Below are positions 11,460 through 23,397 of a DNA stretch of 64,000 nucleotides, in pieces. The stretch lies in assembly GCA_037039685.1 (NCBI GenBank), contig JAWNGF010000015.1, positions 387,001 through 451,000 of the forward strand, read 5' to 3'. The notes below the pieces were generated by a model that was not told the origin of the DNA, made no database searches, and was given only the letters and a program-made list of their open reading frames with translations. The position numbers were made by a program, and so were the translations under genes. Position 1 is the stretch's first letter. Each line of letters starts with the position of its first letter. The DNA comes from Ceratobasidium sp. AG-K. Its lineage: Eukaryota > Basidiomycota > Agaricomycetes > Cantharellales > Ceratobasidiaceae.

Positions 11460-11910
11460 GGTGAAGACATAGAAGTTCCCCTAGTTTGTGAAGTGCTCCC
11501 CAAGTTACTTACCTTGCAAGCGCAATTGTACAACATTTGCAATAAATACTTAACCAGGGCCTTCACCATGTCACACAGGTGGCAGCTGAAGCAGCACTAC
11601 TTGTATTTGACAAATATATGGGTGCCATAGAGGAGTCAGACATGTATGTAACCTCAATTGGTGAGTAACACTTCTCATCCATGTGCTGGATGCAGATTTA
11701 CTTATGAGATTTCATGAATTTCTCCTGCATTTATGTGTCCAGACCATAACCTCAGATGGTTTGGGGACTGTAACTTGGATGTTGCATTCCTTCAGAATCA
11801 AGTAGTCATGTGTTTTTGGAAAATGTTCCCATCTCAGGTGATCAGGCCACTTGCCAATTCAGTTACAGTACTTGGGGCATGCTGCATTTACCATATTCTT
11901 AGCACCTTCC
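11460..11910 (+). pseudogene. hAT transposase relic (N-terminal part of catalytic region)
   Basis: Translated pieces read AAEAALLVFDKYMGA.EESD and, after a GT-started intron near 11661, MCPD..LRWFGD. Both are typical of fungal hAT-superfamily transposases. A frameshift lies near 11565, and the intron acceptor before the MCPD exon is degraded. The frame stops where LTR G begins (11911). The copy at 43340-44287 has the same residues and the same intron position. hAT enzymes act by cut-and-paste; this one is dead. Confidence 0.7.
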
Positions 11911-12448
11911 TGTTGCAACCATCTATGCCAGTCAACTGACAACCTTGCCTGTTTGCACCCATAGGCCTTGAGCTGCCGTTGGGGCTATGTACAGTATGCT
12001 AAGTTGCTAGTGCAACCTTAGTGGCAATATGACAATGGCCTTGGGCCTGCTTTAGTGTTCAGGCAATGGCCTGAAGGCCAAGTGACTTAGTTGAACTTGA
12101 GGGGAGAGATGACAAGGCAAAGCAAGCTGGAGTAAGTCCAAGCTTGCAGGCTGGTATATATAGGCAGAGGCATAAATGCTGCAAAGTTGGATGATACATA
12201 TTGTGGCCAATCAGGTGCCATGCTCAGTCAGCAAAACATGAATACCTTGTAGGCAGAGGTTATAGAAGGTTGATCTTTCTAATAGAAAGCTCCAGAAGAC
12301 AGCAAAGCCATATGGGCTGTGGGGACAATTCATCCATACACCTCACAAAACAAGGGAAAGGGCCACATCTTTATACATTAGGTGCTTAGGGTGCCAAGAA
12401 TCTGAGAAAGCAGGCAGAGTCCATGGGTGTTGTGGACAGGATATGACA
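11911..12448 (-). repeat. LTR, family G (B-related), 3' LTR of a minus-strand relic
   Basis: It runs TGTTGCAACC to GGATATGACA. Internal blocks match B' LTRs (GACAAGGCAAAGCAAGCTGG, ATATATAGGCA, CATCCATACACCTCAC). It is followed at 12449 by a C-rich complement of a polypurine tract (AAAGGGGGGGCAC on the minus strand), so the element continued to the right. Confidence 0.7.
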
Positions 12449-13037
12449 GTGCCCCCCCTTTAGGTCAGGTGTAGGGGACCATGCACAACTACTTCTGTGC
12501 AATTCACTCCTTGATTGCAATCCATCCATCCTGTTCTGCCAGTGCACAAATGTCCTCCTCAAGTTGCTTGTTCTGAGCCTCTCTTAGGGCTTGTTCAAAG
12601 TCCTGCTTCTGATGCATTGGGCACTAGGGTGCTCAACTGCATGGCATCCAATTGTGGACAGGAACTGGAGGGGTTTCTCCAAGCTCCTGGTTTGTGTCTG
12701 CAAGGAGCTGCTAGATTTGCACTTGGGCACCATCCATTGCCTCTTGGAATTGTTGTTCCATCAGGATGAGATCCATGGGGATCTCAGGAGTGGCAGGCAG
12801 GTTGTTGCTGGCTGGAGAGGGAACAGAGGCTGTGAGAGCAGGGGGGGTCCTGGAGTATCACTGCACAGGAGGGTTGGCTGGGGAGAGTTCCCCAAAAGGG
12901 GCCTTGACAGTGGTTGGGGCTGGGGAGGGTTGCCAAGTCACTTGAGTGCTTTTGGCCAGCTCAAAGGCCAGCCACTTGTTGCTGGCCTCTGCTGAGGTTG
13001 GGGGCCATGAGTAGTTGATTGAGGTGAGGGTGTTAGG
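12449..13037 (-). pseudogene. ORF3-like relic of family G
   Basis: On the minus strand, next to the LTR, the sequence encodes with several stops a Pro-rich stretch and an E/Q-rich helix that ends AEQDGWIAIKE before a stop. This parallels the AEHVGWLELKEW end of the family-B ORF3. It is the only internal sequence of the element left. Confidence 0.5.
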
Positions 13038-13225
13038 TGTTGCAACCCAACACTATGATAATTGCCAACTAAAACTATATTTGTGCAAGTCAAGACTCAG
13101 AGGGACTTGGCACCCAAAGACTGTTGACTGTAGACTGTGAACAGCACTAAGACCTGAGGAGCCAAGGTAGCCCTGAGGGAACCCTAGTGAGGGACTATTT
13201 GTTGGGGAAAATGACAAGGCAAAAC
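13038..13225 (-). repeat. Family-F LTR fragment
   Basis: It starts TGTTGCAACCC and shares blocks with 11063-11445. It is cut off at 13226 by LTR E, indicating that element E inserted into it. Confidence 0.5.
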
Positions 13226-13701
13226 TGTCAGAGTGCAACAACAATGGAAGGGTAGTACTCAACACCCAAAGGGATGAGCAATGCCTCTAGGACAGTTTGG
13301 AGGTAGGTTGCAACAACATGCAGGAGTATGGGTAAAGTGCACTTGGCTAAAGAGCCTGGGCAATGACTAACTGCTAAGCACAAAGGGTCTTTGGCTAGGT
13401 AGAGTTGGAACAGTACTTGTATTGAGACAAGTGGTTGAGTTCTGAGGTTTAAGCCTCAAACTCTCCCATGTTATGTACAGGAGGTTTTGCCAAGACTTAG
13501 GGTCTGATGGCATGATGTATAATAATTGTACAATGATACAATGGTATGAGAATATTACTAAGTCTAGGTTACACAACATTGAAGAGTTACAAAACAATTA
13601 CATGTTACATCATGTGACTGTGGTTATCTCAAAATGATGCATATATCTGAATAAACTTGACTTAGAGAAATAATGTGGTTCTGATCCCCTGGGCCATGAC
13701 A
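13226..13701 (-). repeat. Family-E 3' LTR (476 bp)
   Basis: It runs TGTCAGAG to GGCCATGACA and has the same length as the copy at 20851-21326. A polypurine tract (GGGGGGGAAG on the minus strand) abuts it at 13702, followed by pol, so it is the 3' LTR of a minus-strand element. Confidence 0.88.
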
Positions 13702-16037
13702 CTTCCCCCCCTTCAAGATCCAACTGCTTTGGGGTGACATTTGTGGAATTCTTGTATGAGTCTGGGGGCATTGGACAGGTGGGCTTTTGGTTCCCATTTG
13801 TTGTCTTCTGGTCCATAACCTTTCCACTTGACATAGTATTCCAGCCATCTTCCTTTTTTGTGTGAATCAAGGATCTCTTCAACTTCATATTCTTCTTTGC
13901 CTTCAGGAGTGATTACTGGTGGTAGTGCAACTGGGTCCCTGTTGTAGTCATCCTCTGGTTTTGCATGTAGGAGTGCAGTGTGGAATATGGGGTGTACCTT
14001 CATGGATTTGGGTAGTTCCAATTGGTATGAGTATTTCCCTATTTGTTCCAATACTTTTTAAGGTCCTAAATGCTTGTGTTCCAGTTTATTGGATGGGTGA
14101 GATGTTTGGATGTTGGTACCATCAAGATAGACTTTTGAACCAGTAGTTAATGCAGGGGTGTCTCATTGCTTCTGGTTCTAGTAGTATGCATAATTTGATT
14201 GTGCCAGCAAGAGTGCTGCTTTAGCCTTGTCAATATTGTTTTTAATGAATTTAGCAAGTTCATCTCCTTGAGGTATTATTCCTTGTCCTGTATTGCCCAC
14301 AGTGAATTGAGGGTTGTAACCATAGCATAGGAAAAATGGTGAATGTTTGGAACCAGAGTGCTTTCCATTATTGTAAGAAAACTCTGCTAGAGGTAATGCT
14401 GCAACACAATTGTCCTGCCTATGATTGATGTAATCGCAAAGGTAGATTTTGACAAATTGATTGAGGCACTTGCTTTGTCCATCAACTTGGGGGTGGTATG
14501 CAGTGGAGAAATGTGGCTCAATTCCTAGTCCCTTGTAAACTTGTCAGAGGAATTTGGCATTGAAAATGGGGCCTCTGACTGAGATAATTTTATTTGGTAG
14601 TCCATGGAGTTTCCATACAGAGTTCACAAAATGGTTATCAACATCTACTGCTGTTGCATTGGAGTTTGTTGGTATAAAGTGAACCATCTTTGAAAGACAA
14701 TCTACCACAGTGAGCATTGCATTGTATCCTTCTGATTTTGGTAGGCCAACAATTAAGTTGTACGTGATTTCTTCCCAAGGCTTATTGGGTAATTCAATGG
14801 GTTGTAATAATCCCATTAGAGCCTGGTAGGAATGCTTGCTCCTGATACAGAAGTTGCACACTTGAATATATTTGGTGACTGCTTGCTTCATGCCTGACCA
14901 GTAATAGTCTCTTGCTAGCAAGTCCAAAGTGCGGAATTGTCCAGGGTGTCCAGCAGCAGGGTTATCATGGCGGCTTTCTAGGGCTGCTTTATGGATTTCA
15001 GGTTCATTGGCCACATAAATGCAGCCATGGTAGTATAGTAACCCATCCATCAGCAACCATCCTTTAACCGGCATGTCTTTTTCCAGAGGTTCAAGGAACT
15101 TGGAGTGTCATGACCCATCCCTCCCTCTGTCCTTGTTTGTGGTCTTGTGGCTTGTACTGGTGCCTTAAGCGCCCTTTCTCTTTGTAGAGCCCTCTCCCTT
15201 GATTAGTGAGGTGTATGGATGATGTGTCACCATGAGTCTTATGACTCATGCTGTCTTATATTGGCTGGCCTGCGCAGCCCGCTTTATGACTTGGACTTTG
15301 ACTCAGACTTGTGACTCATGTATATACTATGACTCACTTGCTCTCTGAGTATATATACTGGCTTGCATGCATGGTATTCCCCAGCTTGCTTTGCCTTGTC
15401 AACTCTCCCTGCAGTGTGATCAGAGGCACTTGGCTACTTAGCCTTTAGTGCAGCCACTTGGACTTAGGAGCTAGTGACTTGTACTGGCAAGACTAGCATT
15501 TGTCCACCTTAGTGATAGAGTCTTAGAATACTTATCACATATTGTTCTCACATCTCAAAGGCCATTAGCGGTTGTCAACCATAGGCATTAGCAGGTTGCA
15601 ACATGGAGACGGACTTATTGTCACACAGAGCATCCCTTATAATGTCATTAAGGTCTGCATTGGTTTGAATTGCTAAAATAAACAGCTTGGGCTTGATGAG
15701 AGGTGGGGCTTCACCCCTGTTTTAGCCTCCTCCTTTAGCTCTTCCTGACAGGACAGGATATCAGCTTTCTGGTTTTGGGTGCCAGGCCTATAGATGATTT
15801 GGAAATTGTAATCTGCCAAGTGTCCCATCCATCTAGCTTGTCTTTGATTCAAATCCCTTTTTGTTTGGAAATATCCCAAATTTTTGTGATCAGTGAGGAT
15901 TTTGAGTGGAGTTGCTGAACCTTCCAGCAAATGGTGCCATTCCTTCAGAGCCCGTATTATTGCAAGTGATTCCTTGTCAAATATGTCATAGTTGTGTTCT
16001 GCAGGTGATAGTGACTTGGAGAGGAACACTACAGGGT
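13702..16037 (-). pseudogene. pol: Pol of element E: RNase H, integrase, chromodomain, decayed
   Basis: Reading leftward: RNase H from 16029 (FLSKS..., LTDHKNL...Y), integrase zinc domain and core (about 15074-14050), then a chromodomain (13713-13850, VKWKGYGPEDNKWEP). A solo B' LTR interrupts it at 15106-15603. Several stops and frame changes occur between 14052 and 14543. The integrase motif SDRG reads SVRG, and the DGQTER Glu is Lys, so two of three catalytic residues are gone. Protease, RT and gag are absent: the frame stops at the B' LTR at 16038. Confidence 0.85.
15106..15603 (+). repeat. Solo B' LTR
   Basis: It is 498 bp, TGTCATGACCC to GGTTGCAACA, flanked by TGGAG at 15101-15105 and 15604-15608. 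It is inserted in pol of element E. Confidence 0.95.
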
Positions 16038-16534
16038 TGTTGCAACCTGCTAATGCCTATGGTTGACGACTGCTAATGGCCTTTGAGATGTGAGAACAAT
16101 ATGTGATACGTCTTCTAAGACTCTATCACTAAGGTGGACAAACGCTAGTCTTGTCAGTACAAGTCACTAGCTCCTAAGTCCAAGTGGCTGCACTAAAGGC
16201 TAAGTAGCCAAGTGCCTCTGATCACACTGCAGGGAGAGTTGACAAGGCAAAGCAAGCTGGGGATGACCATGCTTGCAAGCCAGTATATATACTCAGAAAA
16301 TAGGTGAGTCAAGTAAATACATGAGTCACACACCTGAGTCAAAGTCCAAGTCATAAAGGGGGCTGCACAGGCCAGCCAATAGAAAACAGCATGACTCATA
16401 TGACTCATGGTGACACATCATCCATACACCTCACTAAACAAGGGAGAGGGCACAACATAGAGAAAGGGCACTTAAGGCACCGGTACAAACCATGAGACCA
16501 CAAACAGAGACAGAGGGAGGGATGGGTCACAACA
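16038..16534 (-). repeat. B' LTR without matching TSD
   Basis: It is 497 bp, TGTTGCAACC to GGTCACAACA. The flanks AGGGT and CCATG differ, so it is one end of a larger element or a recombination product. It marks the sharp truncation of pol of element E. Confidence 0.88.
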
Positions 16535-17461
16535 CCATGCAGGCACTCAGACAATTGGGTGGGTGGGGGTGGACAAACAACTTACCCAACTCTAGAAGCA
16601 TCCATGCAAACCACATGAATCATCCCATGAACACACCCAGTGATTAGTGTGAAGAAGTGAGTGCTGAGGAGGGTGTCTGACATGCTGGGGCAAAGTGACA
16701 AGTCAGTGCAAGGAGCAATAGGTGCAGTTAGAGCTGTTACACGCCCAAGATAAGAACAAGATGAGAACAAGACAAAAACAAGGCAATAAGATGCATGTAA
16801 TTCCAACAATGTTGGCTCTAGACAGGCAAACCAACCAGCAATGGCAGTGTCAATGCAGCCTGTGTGGGGTGAAAACAGAGAGACAAGGTGCCTCTATTAG
16901 TGATTGGGATGAAGGGACCTGACTTAGCATCTACAACAATGCTCAACACCTAATGACAACAAAGGAATTGAGAGCAAGGTGAGCAAGCAGAAAAAAAGAT
17001 AAAAACAGAGAGGCCTTTACCTCAGTGTGCACAATATGAGAGTTGCAACAATTGAGGGGTTCAATGTCTTGAAAACTGACACTGAAAAGGACCAACATAG
17101 GCAATCTGCTCAATAATGGTCAGCACAAGTCTGTGAGTGATGCTTTCATTCATTGCGCCCAAAACTTCACCAAAAATTTGAAATTTGGTGAGCAACACAA
17201 TCAGTGATTGAGCCCAGTCTGTCAGCTACAGTGCTGCCACATGACACACAGCCAAGACATGGCTTGCACCACCAAGAGGAAGTGTGTGTGACACACCCAT
17301 GCCATCAAGTCACTAGATATTACACTTGAAAGAGCATGGTAGATCAGCAAAAGTTGAGTGTGGAAAAGAGAAGAGGCAAACCTCAACACATGGCCCAGTG
17401 ATTCTTTCAGTGCCCCAGGACTTAGAATGTAAAGTAGGATGAATAACAGTTGAAATGGAAG
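16535..17461. other. Interval with no recognised gene
   Basis: I see no LTR and no convincing coding frame. The short frame entering 17222-17524 on the minus strand overlaps an LTR. This may be remnant sequence of the transposon whose fragment lies at 20605-20850. Confidence 0.4.
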
Positions 17462-17466
17462 ATACA

Positions 17467-17737
17467 TGTCGTAAGCTTCTTCTTGGTGGCTATGAGACAA
17501 GCCACGATGGAGAGTGGACGGCACTAAGACCTAAGAGACCTCTTGAATTGCACCACACTTAAGTGGCTGTAGACTCTTAAGGGTAGGGGTGTTTCAAAGT
17601 GTCACTCAAAGGGGATGTTTGACAAGACAAAACAAGCTGGGGATACCAGGCTTGTTGGTCCTCTATATATATTCAAGAAGCAACTGAGTCATACAAGGCA
17701 CAGCCGCATGAGTCATACATACAAGCCAGTCAGGAGT
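17467..17737 (-). repeat. Truncated 3' LTR of A1
   Basis: It contains the R/U5 side of a family-A LTR, ending abruptly in CAGGAGT, next to a protease-coding sequence. Confidence 0.88.
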
Positions 17738-18335
17738 CTTCAAATTCCTTCAGTTCTTCCGGGATGAGATCCAAGGTTCCTTCTCTTCCTTGGATTTCCT
17801 TGATTCTCCAAGAGATGCTCTTTTGCTTCCAATCAATGCTAGGGTTTGCGGTTTCCAGCCAGGATAGTCCTAGGATGATGTTTGTGTCCCCAGTAGGCAT
17901 GGCAAAGAATTCTTCTTTAAACGTTTTTCCTTCAACTGTGATCTCCATTTGTGCTTTGAAGCGGATTGTGTGAGACAGCTCTTTTCCTTGTATTCCAATA
18001 ACCTTTTGAGGAACGGGAAGGTCTCTTAAGGCAATGTGATTCCTCCTTGCCCAAGCAATATCAACAAAATTCTGGGAAGCTCCAGAGTTGATTAGAGTAG
18101 CAATTGGTTCTGTGATTCCGGCAATGTAGCTGTAAACAATTGTGGATTCTTTGTTTGCTCTAAAGTACATTGCCGGTTCTTTGGTCTCTCCACACACAGT
18201 TAGAGGGAGACCCCTTCTTTTCCCGATTCTTCCGTGATTGTTGCTTCCCTTCCTTTTACACTGGGTTTGGTTGTTATCCATTCCTTGGATGAGCATTTGA
18301 GTGAATGGTGTCCTTCTTGTCTGCACTTCAGACAT
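17738..18335 (-). pseudogene. pol: Pol fragment of A1 (protease only)
   Basis: It is in the -1 frame to gag and overlaps gag's end. The protease signature reads LINSGAS instead of LIDSGAS (AAC at 18089-18087), so the catalytic Asp is lost. ILGLSWLE, the usual end of the protease domain, is present. The frame ends within a few codons of the deletion junction. Confidence 0.88.
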
Positions 18336-20116
18336 TGGTTTGATGCCATCCTTGCCTTGTATACCTCATCTGGCAACTGCTTTGTAGAGGTCTGGCCTGT
18401 GGTGGTAGATTGAGATGTTTTCTTTCCAGTGGAGGTCTTGATTTGTTGCAGTTTCTGATCAATGGAGATTGCTAGAGTTATCCATTGGTTTAGGTTAAGA
18501 CATCTTTTGGTTCTGTCCTTGTTGATAAGGGAGAGTTCAAATTCTGCTAATTCTGTTTTGATTTCTGGCTTGAGTCCTTCCTTGAATTGATTGATCAGAG
18601 CTTCTTCTCCCCAATTCACATTGACCATGTGGAAGCGGAATTCCATTGCATAATTGGCTGCCGAGTTGACTTGTTTGCACTTCCAAATTTTGGCTTCTGC
18701 TTTTGATTTCTTGTTAGGGTTGCGGAATTGTTCCATGAAGTGCGCTTTGAATGTTTCCCATGACCTCAGGTTTGGATCTGGTACTCTGGTGTTCATTGAT
18801 TGGAGAAGCACTTGTGCCCAGTGGGTGGTGGAACGGTTATCTGATTTAAAATTTGCTAGGGCTTCCCTAATCCTTTCTTGTCTGGAACTGTATTGATTGC
18901 CTAGCCAAACAAAGTAGCTTTCCATCTGGGTGATGAACATTTTGGCTCCTTCCCCTTTCTTTCCATTGAAGGCTTCTGGTCTAGTGACCTTTGGTCTTCT
19001 TGGTGAACTTCCGTTATGGGAGTTGAGCAGGTTTTGGAGTCTCTGTTCCAGATTGTCGATTCTTGTAGACTCAGCCTCAGGTGCGGATCAATTGCTGGGT
19101 GCATGTAATGATACTTTGTCCACTTCTTCCCTCAGGTTGGTAATGGATCGTTCCACAGTTGCTACTTGTTTGTTTAGTGTTGTGAATCCTTCTCTAACTT
19201 GCTTGATTCCTTTTGTTATCACTTCATTCCACTGAAGCTGTCCTTGACGTGTTGTGTCAAGGTCTTGTTGTACATTTGTTACCAGTCCCTGGGTGTTCGT
19301 GACTTTGTTTTGGATGGTATCTACTTCTCTTCCCATAAGGTAACTGTTGTGTTTGGCATTACAGGTAGAAATAAGAATATCCGTAAGGGACTGTTGTATT
19401 CCCCTGATTGTATTGTTAAAAATTTCTTGATTGTTTGCCAGTACTCTTGCTTCTTGCTCTAGCCCTGTGATTCTTTGTGTGAGGCCAACTCTTAGTCCTT
19501 CAATGACTCTTAGAGTTGCATTGTGACGTCTGCTTAAGAGATCATCTAGTTCATCTAAGCTCTGAATGGCAGTTCTTGGTGTGCTGGAAGAGCTATTGCT
19601 AACAGGTCAATGGTCCACGGATGGTCCCGCAGCTGTGGTCATTGGCAGCTGCGGTCTTTCAGGGATGGACAGAGGAATGGGTCCTATATTGGTGATTGTT
19701 CCCAAGATGTGTGGGATTTGCGGTGTGGGTGGAGGACAAATTGGAACCAGCAAGACTCCACCATGTGGCTTGGGCTGGGTGGAAAAGTAGCCAAACCCCA
19801 ACCCTCAACGAGGAGTTGTTATTACTTCTGGTTCCAGTACATAAGTTTCGTCACCAGGTGCCTGTTCTTCCTCTTGAGGGTGTTCTTTGACTAGTGATAC
19901 TTCTGGTTGAAATGTTCCTGGTACTGTACTTCTGCTGGGTACTTGTGATGGGGCTGGACCCCCTGCTTGTGTGTGTGCAAGTGCGCTTTTGCTGAGTGAT
20001 GAGGCTGGTCTAGTGGCTCTACTAGGTCCTCTTTGTATGCTTGTAGTGGACGTTGGTCTTGAGACTGTATCTTCTTGCAATCCCTGTTCAATGGGTGTTG
20101 AAGTGTTTGTAGACAT
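18200..20116 (-). pseudogene. gag: Gag of A1, frame-disrupted
   Basis: The N-terminus starts at 20116 (MSTN...), and its frame runs to 19805. The coiled-coil part is at 19336-19088. The gag domain and CCHC knuckle (C-X2-C-X4-H-X4-C) are at 18940-18200. Frame changes and stops separate the three parts. A GGGAAAA heptamer (18224-18218) precedes the gag stop. Confidence 0.8.
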
Positions 20117-20137
20117 AGTGTGAAGCTTGTTTTGTAA

Positions 20138-20604
20138 TGTTGTAAGCTTCTTCTTGGTGTCTATGAGACAAGCCGCAATGGAGAGTGGACAGCACTAAGA
20201 CCTAAGAGACCTCTTGAATTGCACCACACTTAAGTGGCTGTAGACTCTTAAGAGTAGGGGTGGTTCAAAGTGTCACTCAAAGGGGATGTTTGACAAGACA
20301 AAACAAGCTGGGGATACCAGGCTTGTTGGTCCTCTATATATATTCAAGAAGCAACCAAGTCATACAAGGCGCAGCCACACAAGTCATACATACAAGCCAG
20401 TCAGGAGTGTCCAAGTGAGTCATGCTGCGCAGGCAGTCATGACTTGTACAAAGCACAGCCGCATTACACAATGTAACAGAATAACCACAAGAAGGTGGCA
20501 ACACGGCGCAGGAAAAGACAAACAACACATAAACAAAACAACAAACACAAGGACAGATGAGCGAGACACAGAACAAGCCTTATGGAGTGGGCTGGCTCAC
20601 AACA
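20138..20604 (-). repeat. 5' LTR of A1 (467 bp)
   Basis: It runs TGTTGTAAGC to GCTCACAACA. The adjacent primer site (about 20125-20137) is ACAAAACAAGCTT on the minus strand, complementary to AGCTTGTTTTGT in the LTR. Confidence 0.93.
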
Positions 20605-20850
20605 ATACACCAGGTTTGAAGCAAGTCTTTGGACAACATACCTTCATGGCTTGGTAAGAGCAAGCTGAACTGAGGAGTGATATGACCAGCCAGCTGCACC
20701 TGGTAAAGGGGCATGACAGAGACATGTTGGATGGAGGGACCAGTAATGTTGTGGCTGGTCAAGTAAAATTCATCTGCTTGCCCAGGCTCAGCTGAGAATG
20801 GCTGGAAGTGCTCCACATAGATGAGTGTTTTGTTGTAAATATCTCAAAGG
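20605..20850 (-). pseudogene. Fragment resembling the C-terminus of a Plavaka-type transposase
   Basis: The minus strand encodes about 75 residues with IYVEHFQPF..., then ...VSVMPLYQVQLAGHITPQF. This resembles the YVEWF...P region near the end of Plavaka (CACTA-like) transposases common in Agaricomycetes. It is bounded by A1 and a family-E LTR. The assignment rests on a remembered motif pattern only. Confidence 0.4.
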
Positions 20851-21326
20851 TGTCAGAGCCTGACAACAACAGAAGAATGATACTCAACTCCCAAAGGGAT
20901 GAGCAATGCCTCTAGGATGGTTTGGAGGTGGGTTGTAATGACACACAGGAGGATAGATAAGGTGTACTTGGCTAAAGAGCCTTGGCAATAACTAACTGCT
21001 AACCAGAAAGGCTCCTTGCTATGTAGGGATGGAATGGTACTTGTACTGAGACAAGTGGTTAAGTTCTGAGGTTTAGGCTTCAAACTCTCCCATTTTATAT
21101 GCATGAAAGGCACCAAGACTTAGGGTCTGGTGGCACAATATAAAATAATTGTACAATGGTATGATGGTACAAGAATATTTACAAGTCTAGGTTACACAAC
21201 ATTGTGGAGCTACAAAACAAGTACATGCTACTTCATGTGACTGTGGTTATCTCAAAAATGGTGCATGTCTCTAAATAAACTTGACTTAGGGAAAATAGCA
21301 TGGTGCTGATCCCCTGGGTCATGACA
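20851..21326 (-). repeat. Solo family-E LTR
   Basis: It is 476 bp, TGTCAGAGCC to GGTCATGACA. The flanks AAAGG (20846-20850) and GAAGG (21327-21331) form a TSD with one mismatch. Confidence 0.85.
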
Positions 21327-22116
21327 GAAGGTGTGGAGCTAATTTGAACATGACTCATATGCAACCAGCACTGTAACTTGCAGTTAACTGTAAACCAGGG
21401 CTTCCATGGGGGACGGAAATGACAGAAAACCTATGGAGAATGTCATGGTTCTTGGGGTTGGTCACAAATGGGGCAGTATCCAAGGTGCCAAGCTGTGTCA
21501 GACAGTTGTACTTTTCATTTGACTTGTGGATTGCATGGATGGCAGCAGTTAGTGGCCCATCCTGCAGAAAGAACAGGAGGTGTCCATGTTTAAGTCTGCA
21601 GCAGTGCCAGACAGCAAAGGTGTGTCTTTGTTGAGGGTAATGCTTGTGGGGTGACCATTGCAACACTGGAGGAACACTTTTGTGGCCTTGACTACTGAAG
21701 TTGTGTGGTATTGTTTTGCCAAGTAAGTAATCCTAGGGTCAATATGAATAGTTCTAATAGCTGGAACTACAGGTACTGCTGGAGCTATAGGATTAGGTAC
21801 TGGACCTCCTGGGGGTCCTCCTCCAGGCACATTTGGACCTCCTGGCCCACCTGGACCACCTGGACCACTTGGGCCACCTGGACCTCCTGGAGCTGGACCT
21901 CCATTACCTCCTCCTGGGGCACCTGGACCACCACCATTACCTCCACCAGGAGGTTGCCTGTTGTGTCTAGGGCGCCTTTTAGGAGTTTGGGGGTTCCTAT
22001 TCCTGTTTCCATCATCAGAGTCTCCTCCACCAGGAGCTGGTGCTCCACCTCCTGCAGCTACACCTCCAGTAGGAGCTGTTTCAGTAGTTACTACCTGGGT
22101 AAGGGCTGCAGTAGAC
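21327..22116 (-). pseudogene. Continuation of family-H gag-like region (Gly/Pro-rich)
   Basis: After a probable frameshift near 22110, the minus strand encodes a Gly/Pro-rich linker (repeated GGP units, about 22060-21780), then about 90 residues ending at 21549 and further broken frames. The linker resembles the spacer of a structural protein. No protease or RT motif is seen before the family-E LTR cuts it at 21326. Confidence 0.45.
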
Positions 22117-22916
22117 AGGAGCTGGATTAAAAGGAGTCATCTGTGGACCAAATAATTCTCCAAGCATAGAGGATCTTCCCATCCTCTTGTGCAAGTGTTC
22201 AGAAACATGAAGCAAAGGAGATTCTTGTTCAGAATACATGTCTTCTTCATCACTGTCTTCTGGCACTCCTTGGAGTGTTCCTTGATAATCTGTCCTAGTA
22301 ATCCTGGGAGTTTCCAAGGGTCTAATTCTGCCTGATTTCCTAGGAGCCTTCTTCCTTCCAAAATCAACCTGATATGGGTCTTCTGCAGGAGCTTCAAAGG
22401 AAGTTCTAGAATAAGAACTAGGAGCTGGGAGTGATGGATAATAGGAAGTTTCTGGGACTTGATATCCTGGAGTAAGGGTACTGAATGTAGATTTAATAGG
22501 TTTGGTAATCTGAGCTGAAACTAGATCTAGCTTATCCTGCCTTTTCCCTTGGACAGCTACAAAAGCTGCAGCATGGTCAGAAGTCATGGGAGAAGTATTT
22601 CCTTCTCCTGTAATTTGTGTCCAGTTGTAAATAAACCCAAGCTTGGCCAGGAACCTTTCCACTTCATCCCTATAAACTACAGCAGCTAATTCAAATTGAT
22701 ATTTGTTGAAATAACTGTTATAATCCAGATCAGGGAATATTGGTATTTCCTTAAGGGTTTTCTTAGCTTCATCAGAGTGCTCATGACCTTCAGGTAATTT
22801 GCTTAGAATAGCAGCTCTGTATGATCTAAGATCAGCTTTGATCTGGTTATATTTGTGAGGGTCTAGATGCATGACAGTTTGGCTTTGCTTTCCTTCAGGA
22901 GTAGCCCTGTGAGTAG

Positions 22917-23375
22917 TGTTGTGAGCCATGCTCACTCCATTCGGACTCGTCCGCGCCTTGCCCTGTCTTGCAGCTGTGTTTGTATGTCTTGTTTCTCTTT
23001 TCCCGCCGCGTTGCCACCTTCTTGTGGTTATCCTGTTACATTGTGTAACGCGGCTGTGCTTTATACGAGTCATGTCTGTTCATACAGCATGACTCACTTG
23101 GACACTCCTGACTGGCTTGCTTGTATGACTTGTGTGGCTGCGCCTTGTATGACTTGGCCACTTTTTGAATATATATAGAGGACCAACAAGCCTGGTAACC
23201 CCAGCTTGTTTTGTCTCGTCAAAACATCCCCTTCGAGTGACACTTAGAACCACCCCTACCCTTTAGAGCCTACAGACACTTAAGTGTGTTGCGGTTCAAG
23301 AGGTCACTTAGGTCTTAGTGCTGTCTACTCTCCCTTGCGGCTTGTTCCATAGCCACTAAGAAGTAGCTTACAACA
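22917..23375 (+). repeat. 5' LTR of A2
   Basis: It runs TGTTGTGAGCC to GCTTACAACA. The TATA box ATATATATAG is near 23170. The predicted transcript start region contains AGCTTGTTTTGT (23203-23214). Confidence 0.95.
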
Positions 23376-23390
23376 TTACAAAACAAGCTT
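23376..23390 (+). promoter_or_regulatory. Self-priming type primer site of A2
   Basis: ACAAAACAAGCT at 23378-23389 is a 12-nt perfect complement of 23203-23214 in the LTR. Confidence 0.65.
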
Positions 23391-23397
23391 CACAATC

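Larger units (their letters stand above)
17467..20604 (-). mobile_element. Family-A element A1, internally deleted
   Basis: It is bounded by ATACA at 17462-17466 and 20605-20609, so it is one insertion. The 5' LTR (20138-20604) is complete. Gag and the protease region follow, and then the sequence jumps at about 17737 into the interior of the 3' LTR. RT, RNase H, integrase, chromodomain, ORF3, the polypurine tract and the first part of the 3' LTR are missing. Confidence 0.92.

Noticed and set aside
21705..22130. Plus-strand frame made of Trp/Thr/Ser repeats
   Set aside because: It is the shadow of the Gly/Pro-rich linker encoded on the minus strand.
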